Assembly (NCBI RefSeq): GCF_001039355.2
Contig: NW_019775889.1
Location: 68,580-113,564, forward strand
Reading direction: 5' to 3'
Source: Lingula anatina
Taxonomy: Eukaryota; Brachiopoda; Lingulata; Lingulida; Lingulidae
DNA length: 44,985 nucleotides
Each line of letters starts with the position of its first letter. The stretch's first letter is position 1. Positions 34,249 through 43,546 of the stretch are shown here, in pieces. A program made the position numbers and the translations under genes. The notes below the pieces were generated by a model. It was not told the DNA's origin. It saw only the letters and a list, made by a program, of their open reading frames with translations, and did not search any database.

Positions 34249-34394
34249 CTAAGGACCTTGGTCACAGTTCACGCCGGTGTATCCAGGGTCACAGATGCAT
34301 TTGTATCCGTTGACCAGGTCGACGCAGACGCCGTTCCAACAAGGCCAGCTATCACACTCGTTCATGTCCACGCCGCAGTCCTTGCCTTGGTACC
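34249..34394 (-). CDS. Terminal cbEGF exon, duplicated-block copy 1
   Basis: It encodes the end of one EGF domain (YQGKDC) and a full calcium-binding EGF ([30 protein letters not shown]), then DQGP and a TAG stop. Its acceptor is identical to copy 2. The TAG is formed with the CTAAG flank of the MITE; copy 2 uses TAA. If the two blocks are haplotypes this is the alternative allele of the last exon, otherwise a duplicate last exon. Confidence 0.75.
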
Positions 34395-34601
34395 CTGAAG
34401 AACACAACGAGGTTTATGATGTTACAGTATTACACAATGACGACCCTGTGCGTGAGTATTTTAACTGAATGAGCTGCCATGCTACAAATAAATAAATCAG
34501 GAACAAAGACAATGACTAACGCAATCAAACTTGCAAACTATCATAATAATTTTAATAAAAATTATGACCAGAAACTATTCAAAGAGAGTGAAACTTCAAA
34601 T

Positions 34602-34602
34602 N
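34602..34602. other. Assembly N
   Basis: A single ambiguous base marks a join: duplicated block copy 1 on the left, Polinton-type fragment on the right. It is probably a contig junction. Confidence 0.8.
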
Positions 34603-34877
34603 TCTGCTTGCCATTGCTGATCTGTACGACCAACAACAACACGATTGGTATGGAATCTTTTTCTGACGTTAGCGTGTAGAGTATATGTATCTTGTTTCGT
34701 CAAGAACTCTTCGATTTGCATACGGGTGATCTTCTTTTTAGCTTTTCTCGCCGCTTCATATAATTTCAATGCACTACCAAAACTAGCAGGGTTGGAAGGG
34801 TCGTACCTGTAATATAATGTCCTTAAATATTCATCTATCTGTTTCTTACTATTACTGCTTGTTTGTTTTCTCTTCAT
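34603..34877 (-). pseudogene. Polinton/Maverick-type integrase, N-terminal fragment (cut by assembly N)
   Basis: An open frame from an internal ATG (MKRKQTSSNS) shows phrases typical of the N-terminal part of integrases of Polinton/Maverick elements and their F54H12.3-like relatives: YDPSNPASFGS, LYEAAR, ITRMQIEEFL, QDTYTLH, then R-VVVGRTDQQWQA. It breaks at the N (34602), after which unrelated duplicated-block sequence follows, so the catalytic core is not in this window. It lies about 56 bases downstream of the BIR gene on the same strand. Confidence 0.75.
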
Positions 34878-34933
34878 CTTACTTTTTTCAACTGTTTCCA
34901 AGAAGGCTAAAGTATGTGTTTAAATAAATATCT

Positions 34934-35428
34934 TTAAAAGAGTCTGTACGTTTTTTGAGAAGATATCCCAGAATTTCTGTCCACTTCATCAAAGTTTATG
35001 TTCAACAGTGTTTTCACCGTACTGCCTGTGTAGTTAGATTTTTTTTCGTTGGCGACAAACAGCTGCACAAATTCGTGGCGCTTTTCGGGTTTGAGAGGGA
35101 CGTTTATTGGATTCGTAAGTCTCCTTTCAACGGTATTCATAGTACACTGCGGACTGTGGTCTTCATGCTCTTTATCAGCAGCATCCCTCAGTGGATCCCA
35201 ATTCTTTAGGCTGACCCGACAGTTGAAACAATTGACAGTGTCGTCTGTACTTGATGCATTGGGGTCCCTATAAAACCCGCTTATGGCTAAAGGTATAGGG
35301 TTGATGAGAAGTTTACCAGGCCAGTTAAGAAAACTAAGAATCCTCTCTTCTTCCTTACAAAAAGGTACTTGAAAAAAGAAAGGCTTGTCATCGGGAGCAC
35401 AGTCCTCGAATACTTCACTGTCGTCCAT
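34934..35428 (-). CDS. Small BIR-domain (IAP-like) protein in the Polinton-type fragment
   Basis: A complete intronless frame of 164 residues. The ATG is preceded by an in-frame GTG; I take the ATG. One BIR domain at about residues 28-95: RILSFLNWP, then ISGFYRDP, then the zinc ligands C67-x2-C70, H88 and C95 with the W77-D-P phrase between. Spacing H-x6-C is canonical; C70 to H88 is one residue longer than usual. Neither RING nor CARD is visible, so it is survivin-like or virus-IAP-like in layout. BIR proteins inhibit caspases or act in division; which applies is unknown. It begins about 115 bases inside the fragment's outer end and is followed closely by the integrase, which suggests that it is cargo of the element. 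Confidence 0.8.
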   Translation of the reverse strand: MDDSEVFEDCAPDDKPFFFQVPFCKEEERILSFLNWPGKLLINPIPLAISGFYRDPNASSTDDTVNCFNCRVSLKNWDPLRDAADKEHEDHSPQCTMNTVERRLTNPINVPLKPEKRHEFVQLFVANEKKSNYTGSTVKTLLNINFDEVDRNSGISSQKTYRLF

Positions 35429-36325
35429 CACTTATGAAACACTTGCTTTTACCGACAGTATTTATCAAGGACAAAACCCAATCAGAAACCGCTTTGTTGG
35501 ACAAGATCCAATCACATACAAAGAGTCATTTTAACCAACTGTGTTTACGATAAATTTGATACCGACTGGGCACGCCCACAACGCTAACTTGTTCAGGAAG
35601 TGATTAATCGTTCACATTCCTCCGCTCAGGTAAATCCTCAGACTCGATCGATCGGTTCATTTACCTGTCGCAAGTATTGATAGTTCAGCATTCCATTGAT
35701 CTGTCGGCCGTATAACGGAATTCAGTGTAATAGTATAATGTATATAATCGTGTATGGCAAGCCTGTCTTAACAGGACCAATCGGAGGTGTATCACCTGGA
35801 AAACATGCTGTGTATCCACCAGTTTGGTTGCAATCTTCTATGGCTATTAAGACGGCGATTAGGTTATTTGTATTGGCCCATCTTTTCCAAGTGGCAAAAG
35901 ATTCAGCGAGGTCAACGGGCTGTTGGTCCATTCATCAACAAGAGTAAAGATCCATGGTTCGGGCCGCAAAGAAATGCACTGAAAACACGGTCATGTATTG
36001 TGCGGTTTTCACGCCCCCAGTTCGGTAAAAAAAATTGCCTTTGCGGTACAAAATGGAGTCAATTGTCCACATTCCGGGCCACATTATTAAATGTTTTACA
36101 AGAGATGCATGTATTGTCCAGAGTTTGTCACGGTTGTGCTGTTAAAAGTCTACTTAAGGCGGGTGACACAATGGTTGGATAAATTAGGAATCACAATAAT
36201 CAATATTTGTGAACGACGGCATAATGTTTGTGTTTGGGTGGTATTCAATACTTGTGTTAGCAAGGTGCTTAGTGGTGCTAAAAGAGGTGTAATGGAGGGC
36301 CCTAGCGTTTGTACACGTGTCCGCA

Positions 36326-36497
36326 CAGGCCCGTAGCCAGTGGAGTGGGGGGAGTTCACAGGAGCCCCCCTTTTTGCTGGGAAAAGGTCTATTCTGGGTA
36401 AATTTGATGTAGATAAACTAAGGTTTCATGAAAAAAGGTCCACATTTTCTGAAAAAGAACCCCCATTTGCCTTTTGCAATTGCTGGCTACTGGCCTG
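36326..36497. mobile_element. MITE, CAGGCCCGTAGCCAG family, duplicated-block copy 2
   Basis: Left CAGGCCCGTAGCCAG, right CTGGCTACTGGCCTG. It is the allelic or paralogous counterpart of 33049-33267, without the G-run expansion and the inner duplication. Confidence 0.77.
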
Positions 36498-36502
36498 GTG
36501 CA

Positions 36503-36504
<2 letters not shown>

Positions 36505-36567
<63 letters not shown>
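36505..36567. repeat. (GT)n(GA)n microsatellite, copy 2
   Basis: Counterpart of 33280-33338. The GA part is longer and the GT part shorter. Confidence 0.9.
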
Positions 36568-36571
<4 letters not shown>

Positions 36572-37194
36572 TCACTGGAGTTCGAACAGAAATAAAAATG
36601 AAATGAACATCAATAAAAAGTGTTTCCGTGGGCAATGGTTTATTTAGTTCATAGCAAAATTGAAGCGTATTCCTTGAGTACAATATGTTTAGCAACATAC
36701 TTCTTTGAAAACAATAGTATTTGGTGTAACCATATAAAACAAATATATTGAAGAAAGTTCTTTTCGTGAAAAATATATAATCAATCAAACAAATGAGCAT
36801 TTTCCGGTGTAATTTTCGAGATAAATTCCATATTAGTTTCATTCTAAATCACGAAACGCAGTTTTGATTCTGATTGTTGAAATAAGAACTTAATTCTAAA
36901 GCCAGTGAAGCAAATAGCGTAAAAAAGGTCAGTGCAAATCATCTGGTTTATTACGGAATTGGAATATTCAAGTAAGACGTAGAAAATGAACAAAAATTAA
37001 AAGAAAAACCCAAATTTGTTCCAATATAAAACCTTTTTTTGCTGCAGATAAATTTCAACACGTAGAGGAAAAATATCACGATTTTTTAAAAAGCACATCA
37101 CGAAGCGCGTACCCTATACTACAGATCGATTCTCGAAGGGAGAGCAAATAACGAATCATTTCAATGTTGCGTCTTAAGGCCACCAGTTAAACTC

Positions 37195-40047
37195 TTAAGG
37201 TCCTCTTTGTTCACAGTTCACGCCGGTGAATCCAGGGTCGCAGTCACACCTGTATCCGTTGACCAGGTCGACGCAAACGCCGTCCCAACAAGGCCAGCTA
37301 TCACACTCGTTAATGTCCACGCTGCAGTCCTTGCCTTGGTACCCTGAAGAACACGGGGAGGTTTATGATGTTACAGTATTACACAATGACGACCCTGTGC
37401 GTGAGTATTTTAACTGAATGAGCTGCAACGCTACAAATAAATATATCAGGAACAATGACAATGACTAACGCAATCAAACTTGCAAACTATCATAATAATC
37501 ATAATAAAAATTATGACCAGAAACTATTCAACGAGAGTGAAACTTCAAATAAGAAGTATCTTCCACATCGCCCTATGATGTTTTTTATAGAGAATGTTTA
37601 AGGACCAAAAAAGTGTGAATAACGTTTAAATTTTGCCTGTAGGCAATTAGTGTTAGTTGAATCCCTTGAATTACATACCTTCAAATACAAAATATGAATA
37701 AAAAACTCGTTTTAGTCCATTAACCAAGCTTGTCTTTTTTCAGTTATCGTACGTATTCTGTTGGATCTCAGCTACCACAATTATACTCCCCAATACCGTC
37801 AATCTCTATAGGAATGGTTTAATTTAATTATTTCTTAATTGTAAAATGCGTCACTATTGAAAATCGTTAATTTCACGCTCGAATCTACTGATATGGAGGT
37901 TTCATGTTTTACATGTCCATATTTAATTGCACTAGTTTTAGCTGTTCCAAATAGTTCAACTCGGCCGATAGCAAGCCTATTCACTGATGTAATATGTCAA
38001 TGCCAAACNTCGTCTTTTTTCAGTTATCGTACGTATTCTGTTGGATCTCAGCTACCACAATTATACTCCCCAATACCGTCAATCTCTACAGGAATGGTTT
38101 AATATAATTATTTCTTAATTGTAAAATGCGTCACTATTGAAAATCGCTAATTTCACGCTCGAATCTACTGATGTGGAGGTTTCAAGTTTTACATGTCCAT
38201 ATTTAAGTGCACTAGTTTTAGCTGTTCCAAATAGTTCAACTCGGCCGATAGCAAGCCTATTCACTGATGTAATATGTCAATGCCAAACTCCTCGGTGTTA
38301 TCTCAGAACACTGCCAATAACATTACAAGGCACATACAAGACAAACAGAATTAGTCTATCAGCCACTATGTGCCTTTTAGGATTGGAAAATAGCATTTAA
38401 AATGACGTCGCATATGAATTTAATCAATATATCACAAAAACATCAGATTTCTTATATGTTGTATTCAGAACCACATACCTGGCCCGCATTTGCAAATAAA
38501 TCCATCGCTGCCGTTCCAAATGCACGAGCCTCCATTTTTGCAGCCCACGCTGACGCACCTGTCTACGTCACAGAGTTCTCCGGTCCAGGGTTCGTGCGGC
38601 TTACACTCACAAGAAAATCCCCTGGAATTTTAGTGAAAATCATATAAAACCATGATCACATAATCGCTAGACTATACAAATAAGGTAAAAATGTTCAAAG
38701 ACAGAGAGTTTTAGATTTTTTAAAATCTGAATTCATCTGAAAGATTTTGTATAGCGTCTAATACTGAATGACGTAACTATTGGTCGACATAAGTCATATT
38801 TTGGCTAAGTATCTTCTAACATCTTTCGAGGAGATGAAATATTGTGTACCAAATTCTTCTTCACCTGCTAATGTTAAAATGACCTCTGGTTTATAAATGC
38901 ATTACTTAGTCCAAATAATTTTTTTCAGAAAAATTAACTTTGTACTTTTGTCGACCTCGAACTGGCTATACTGTTTATGCCTAATGGATATCCTTACTTG
39001 GAATTGGTGGCGTCTTCTTTGCAAATGCCGCCATTTTTACAGGGATTGGTGGCACAGGGATTTCGCTTGTGGCAGAACTTGCCAGAGTATCCTGATAACA
39101 AAACAAAAATTAATAAATGAAGAAACAAACTAATATATAAAAAACAGTCATACAATCATAAAAAATACCACATATATCTTGAATCATATTTGTGCAAACA
39201 TTTTATTTTTTGCGAGGGCTTTCGGGAAGATTAATGAGTGAAAGTATCTGGAGCGGCACAAAAAACCCTATTTTCAGTCATTTGTCGAAAAACTGCTTCT
39301 GTTAAAGGGATAATAACTCTTCGTTTCAGCCAAAAGAATTTTCCTGGAGTAAACAACAATTTTCCCATACTTACCAATGGTTAATGAATCCATTTTTACA
39401 TTCAAAGTTAGTCCCTGTTTTTTTTTTCTAAAAAATTTGGTTTTTTTGTTAAAATCTCTTAAGAGATTATAACAGAGTATAGCCATCAATGGAGGTCATG
39501 TGGTCTGAAGACAAGCTCAGATATCAGAATAATAGCTATAACTGCTGTTTTTGTCGTAAAACAGAATATATTATATTTCTGTGAGTTATTCACAATCTTT
39601 TTATTGTGAAATATAGACCTCATAAGAAGAGTTATTATCCCTTTAAGTGTGATGTTACGCAATTTGTTACAGATCATCATTAAAGAAGGTATACAATAAA
39701 AATATATTAAACTATATAAGCGAATGTCATATAAAGCGATCATGCTCAGGGTGACACTGTGTTAGTTGTATGTATGACAGAAAATTGTATTTGACATTGC
39801 GTTAGGTAAGATAGCGCATTGTATTTAACATTGTGTTAGATGTGAAAGCGCATTGTGTTTGATATTGTGTTAGGTGTGACTGCGCGTCAAATGTTAAAAC
39901 AGTGTGTTAGTTGAGACGGCACGTGAGATGAAAAAACAAATGTCAACTAACCCGGAGCACAAATACACGCAAAGTCAGGTCCGCCCATGGTAAGACAGAT
40001 CCCGTTGTTCCGACATGGATACGACTTGCACGGGTCAGTCTTCTTGG
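37195..40047 (-). CDS. EGF-repeat exons and C-terminus (haplotype/copy 2 end)
   Basis: Four exons give four EGF domains: [15 protein letters not shown]...[34 protein letters not shown] and the calcium-binding [10 protein letters not shown]. Exon borders fall near the end of each EGF (between CAPG and YSGKFC, CGPG and YQGKDC). The protein stops five residues after the last EGF cysteine (EQRGP). Confidence 0.85.
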
Positions 40048-43000
40048 CTAAAACAGTAACAATGTTCACACAACTAGGGAAAGAATTACACCACATCTAC
40101 GGACAACGTTACATTGACATTGGACGGAACAAAACGGGAATTATTGTATCGGAACAGGAAAAAGTATAATTAAATAAATTGGTGATGTTTCTATTAATTA
40201 AAATAAACCTATACAAGAAAAATTAAAAGCTATACAACATGGGGCCTATACTCATATTATATATATTTCTGCATGTATACAGCATTGGCTTGGAATATAG
40301 GGCCTAAATGTATCATGACTGATTCAGTGCAAGTAACTGCTGCCTTTCAGTTTTGGTCTAGCCCAGGTATATGCCAGTTTGGACCGCTTTACATACAGAA
40401 CTGACCTAGACAGCAAATTACGAGAAAGCCAGCTATTAAAGCAAAAAAAAAAAACAAAAAAAACAAAAAAAAAAACATTAAGATGCTTACGTAAACAGGT
40501 GTATCCATCGCCGGTATAACCTGGCAAGCACACACACTGTCTGGTCCCATTGGCGGTCTTACACTCGGCAGATGGCGGTGGTGAGCAAGACACGGCTTTC
40601 TTGGAGAGAGAAGCCTTCCCGTTGACCAGATTGCAGGTTATCTCTGTCTTGCAGTTGTCGATTAAAAGCTGGTCCCCAACCTTTGAATAAATGAACATAC
40701 TTTACATTAGTCGAAATAGTTTCTTTAACTGTCTTTTGTATACTAAAAATAAAGTAAAGAAAGACGTCTCATTGGTTAAGAAACAAGTGAAGTCCCTTAA
40801 GAAACCACTTGGTATTCATGTCCTTTACAGTAAACAAACAGATAAATAAATAAATAAATAAATAATCGATGAAACTAATCGCCCCCAAGAACACATGCGG
40901 GTCCGAAAGTCATGAATCGTGTAAGAGGGTACATGTATCAAAGGCTTCAGTTCCCTTTACCAGGGGTCTTGGGGCACTTTTAGGCTTCGTTCACATGGAA
41001 AGTCTATTTTCTAAAAATCTATTTTCTATACGCGGTATCTTATGATCATGGTCTGTGCCCTGAATATCCCGCGGCGTAATTACTGGCAGCGCGAACCAGT
41101 TACTTAAAGTAACTTATAGTAACTGGCTCGCGCTGCCAGTAATTACGCCGCAGGATAATTCCATGATAGTGTCCCCTCCTCAACACACGCCATTAAACGG
41201 ATTAAATGTTGGCTCTGAGGTTTAATTGCTAGGCTCCAGCATGGACGGCGCGTCTAGAGGCGGGGAGACCATCATGGAGTTAGCGGTATCGCATTTAAAG
41301 GCCATATTTAGCCAGCGGATCAGTTAGTCCTCGGATCATCTATTCTGAATGGCCCCAATGCGACCTAAAATAAACCAAAAGGCCCACTCTGGATTGCATG
41401 CGCAAACATCATATTACTTTGAAAATGTAGCAAATGTTACACTGCAACGTAATTGGAAAATTGTATTATTTTCGGAGGAGATTTAAACCAAAACAAACAT
41501 TGTACTAAAAGGGAACCTACCTGATACGCATTCCCGTTATCCCAGCATTTAGGCACACAGCTAGCTGGCTTAATGCAATCAGTGCCGTCCAGAATTGTGC
41601 CCGGTTTACACACACAAGATTCTGGCACCATCTTAGTCGGGTCGCCGCAGTTCTGAGGGGCTCCCGGACACGTGGGTTGACACTCAGTGACGTTAGTCTG
41701 ATATTCTTTGTCGGAGTCACATTTTTTCGCTGTGGAGTGAGGAAAATATTCCAAACATATCACATATGAGATAAAATTTTATATATTTACACCAAAGACG
41801 GAACCGTTCATTTTATGTTACTATTTTGGAATATCGCGGTTGACCCACCTTTAACAGCGCAAAACTTTGCTCCCAGTGTGCTCTTAATTGTCGCCAGAGC
41901 GTCAAATCCCGCCACTGTAAACACGTGGTCGATCTTTGGTTCGCTAGCAAGCTGTGTAATTTGCGGAATCGACACGTTACTTCCAATGCCTATAGTAAAT
42001 ATCTGAAAGTGCAATATGTTTCAGACGTTATTCTTTTTTAAGTATTCATTATGGGGTGTATTCTCTTAAATGAGTGCCAAAATTTAAAGGCACTCTGTAC
42101 TCCTACCAATGCCTATGGAATATATCTGGAAGTAAAAGTGTCATTCGTTTCAGGCGCTATTCTTTTTTAAATGTTGGTTATGGGGTTTATTAGGTACAAC
42201 AGTGACCATTATCTTGGATTCCTGTTGAAGTCTACTAGACACAGGTAGACGGAATGTTGAAATATATGACCTACACCGTACATAAGTCTCCAGTATGAGA
42301 TTTAGGTGTCTTTCTTTATTCATAGTACATGTTCTATTTCAGGTGTGAAGAAAACAAAATTTTAATTGGGGGCTGATCTTACAGAAGAAAAAAAAACAGT
42401 GACGATGATTGTATGTGTATCCTCTTTAAACTCCTTGCTTTCTGTGCTCATGGATGACAAGATTGAGAAGAGGGGTCATACGCCTTTGCAATTAAAACGC
42501 ACCTCTATACCATGACTGTTATCTTGGTTTCCTGTTGAAGTCTACAAGATACACGTAGACGGAATGTTGAGACACTGTACATAAGTCTCCAGTATGAAAT
42601 TTGGGTGTGTTTCTTTATTCATAATACATGTCCTATTTCAGGTGTGAAGAAAACAAAATTTAACTCTGGGGGCTGACCTCCTGCTTTCTGTGCTCATAGT
42701 TGACACGATTGAGAAGACAAAGCACCCCCACCCCGGGGTTGGGGGGGGGGGGCTCATTCGCCTTTGCAATTTAAACGCACCTCTATTCCAGCTTTGGTGG
42801 CATTTGCTGCCGCAGATATTTGGCGCTGTCTCGACCTCCCATCGGTAAACAGGAACAACAAATTAGGCGCTGTGCTTCTGTCCCCTGAAGCTTTGGAAAA
42901 AGAGGTCTAGTAAAGAAAAAAAGGTATGTACTTTAGTTTCTCCAATCAATTTTGTAGTGAGCCATATAAGTAATTGTATTACTTTTCATCTCAGATTGGC

Positions 43001-43546
43001 ATTCACATACTCACACACAAACATTTTTTCAGCATTTTAGTCAACAATAACAGTCATTTGTCAATTAAAGATTATCCAATTATAGATATTGTTTATTAGG
43101 TAACTTGCTTCGTCATATCAATAGCATAATTGAATTATTACATAATTTGGCAGATGAATTATTATTATTAATAATAATAATAATCATAATAAAATGAATA
43201 AATGAAACCCGTTAAGACAAAGTTGTTCCGGTTGCTCAGGAATTTTGATACGTTACCTGTTGAGCATACCACAAAGCCGCCGCAATGTTTGTCCGGCGGC
43301 CATGATAACTCATGTTCAAAATGGCGTCTGCAACGTCACGTGGTTTGTCGAATTCGTTCAAGGAAATACGCGGGTGTACAATTTGGGTAAAACTGAGAAC
43401 TCCAACCCTGATCTTGTCTTGCGCCACGGGTAACTGAAGAACCAAATCTGCTAAAAACTTCTTCACTTTTTCAAAATTGATAGGCCCTACGCTTCTCGAT
43501 TCATCAATGACGAACAGAACGTCCGCTTTGACATCCTTGCCACATT
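37195..43546 (-). CDS. Secreted VWA-TIL-EGF protein, 3' part (nine exons; 5' end not found)
   Basis: Exons: 43546-43257, 42906-42781, 42002-41849, 41729-41521, 40680-40491, 40047-39952, 39091-38998, 38621-38479, 37343-37195. All are GT-AG and in frame, giving about 482 residues to a TAA stop. Order: von Willebrand A domain with a complete MIDAS (DESRS, the threonine of TNIAAAL, and FTDGRS); a cysteine-rich trypsin-inhibitor-like (TIL) domain; a TILa/VWC-like piece with [14 protein letters not shown]; then four EGF domains, the last calcium-binding (DINEC, with [10 protein letters not shown] fitting the Asp/Asn hydroxylation consensus). No transmembrane segment follows, so the protein should be secreted, like a matrilin or matrix component. 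The first exon here starts in phase 1 directly at the VWA domain, so an upstream signal-peptide exon must exist; I did not find it. Confidence 0.85.
37731..38289. repeat. Direct repeat of about 280 bp around an assembly N
   Basis: 37733-38008 and about 38011-38288 are nearly identical (from GTCTTTTTTCAGTTATCG to GTCAATGCCAAAC). I see only a few substitutions, for example TATAGG/TACAGG, GATATGG/GATGTGG and TTTAATTG/TTTAAGTG. The N at 38009 sits exactly between the copies. The sequence is intronic in the VWA/EGF gene. Confidence 0.9.
40491..41729 (-). CDS. TIL and TILa/EGF-like cysteine-rich exons
   Basis: The first exon has ten or more cysteines in TIL order: [38 protein letters not shown]. 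The next has [16 protein letters not shown] and then [15 protein letters not shown]. The TIL-TILa pair is known from zonadhesin, FCGBP, mucin-like and VWF-like proteins. TIL alone can inhibit serine proteases, but that role is not shown here. Confidence 0.78.
41064..41158. repeat. Near-perfect hairpin nested in a larger repeat
   Basis: Arms GCGGCGTAATTACTGGCAGC and CGCGAACCAGTTACTT (from 41071) pair with the complementary right arm ending at 41151, with one internal mismatch. The flanks TATCC and GGATA extend the stem. The loop is about 10 bases. It lies in the intron between the TIL and TILa exons. Confidence 0.85.
41159..41357. mobile_element. MITE fragment related to the 27352 and 2569 elements
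   Basis: Phrases CATTAAACGGATTAAATGTTGG, GGGGAGACCATCATGG, CAGCGGATCAGTTAGTCC and the end CTATTCTGAATGGCCCC match the other members. The left end is unclear, perhaps because the hairpin at 41064-41158 interrupts it. Confidence 0.55.
41849..43546 (-). CDS. VWA domain exons
   Basis: Three exons encode the Rossmann-like VWA fold: [15 protein letters not shown] and the amphipathic helix [22 protein letters not shown]; then [11 protein letters not shown]; then [15 protein letters not shown] and [12 protein letters not shown]. The DxSxS motif is intact, so divalent-cation-dependent ligand binding is possible. Confidence 0.88.
42087..42166 (-). pseudogene. Truncated duplicate of the third VWA exon start
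   Basis: The stretch around 42104-42166 repeats the acceptor and first codons of exon 42002-41849: ATTCCATAGGCATTGG compared with TTACTATAGGCATTGG, preceded by a similar intron (TTTTAAAAAAGAATAGC, CGTTTCAGG on the plus strand). The coding match stops after about seven codons (IYSIGIG). Confidence 0.6.
42201..42784. repeat. Tandem intronic duplication reaching into a VWA exon edge
   Basis: About 310 bp (42201-42512) is repeated at about 42517-42784. Matching phrases in order are TCCTGTTGAAGTCTAC, GTAGACGGAATGTTGA, GTACATAAGTCTCCAGTATG, TTTCAGGTGTGAAGAAAAC, GCTTTCTGTGCTCAT and CGCCTTTGCAATT then AAACGCACCTCTAT. The last phrase contains the donor of exon 42906-42781, so copy 1 carries a pseudo-donor. 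Confidence 0.75.

Larger units (their letters stand above)
32262..34601. repeat. Duplicated block, copy 1 (MITE-containing, no Polinton)
   Basis: It matches 35549-37549 almost base for base from GTAAATTTGATACCGACTGG to AGTGAAACTTCAAAT, with scattered substitutions, different microsatellite lengths and a MITE insertion of about 230 bp (34019-34247). It ends abruptly at the N at 34602. It contains a copy of the terminal EGF exon of the VWA/EGF gene. Confidence 0.9.
34603..35543. mobile_element. Partial Polinton/Maverick-type element (one end)
   Basis: This sequence separates the two duplicated blocks and has no counterpart in copy 1. It holds, from the outer end inwards, about 115 bp of non-coding sequence ending AACCAACT (35533-35540), the BIR gene and the integrase start. 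Read from the outside it begins AGTTGG; Polinton termini commonly begin AGT. The exact end is uncertain by about 5 bp, and no 6-bp target duplication can be shown because the other end is missing. Confidence 0.6.
35549..37549. repeat. Duplicated block, copy 2 (adjacent to the Polinton-type fragment)
   Basis: Homologous to 32262-34601. Its left edge coincides with the end of the Polinton-type fragment. On the right it continues into unique intron sequence of the VWA/EGF gene. This copy lacks the MITE and so shows the empty site (ACTCTTAAGGTCC). Confidence 0.9.

Noticed and set aside
32262-37549. True tandem duplication giving two alternative last EGF exons
   Set aside because: Possible, but the N at the end of copy 1, the unique Polinton-type fragment at the start of copy 2 and the second N with a repeat fit a haplotype join better. 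Kept only as an alternative.
40324-40490. Extension of the TILa/EGF exon beyond its donor
   Set aside because: The frame past the GTAAGC donor runs into an A/T homopolymer (poly-F) and lacks EGF character.
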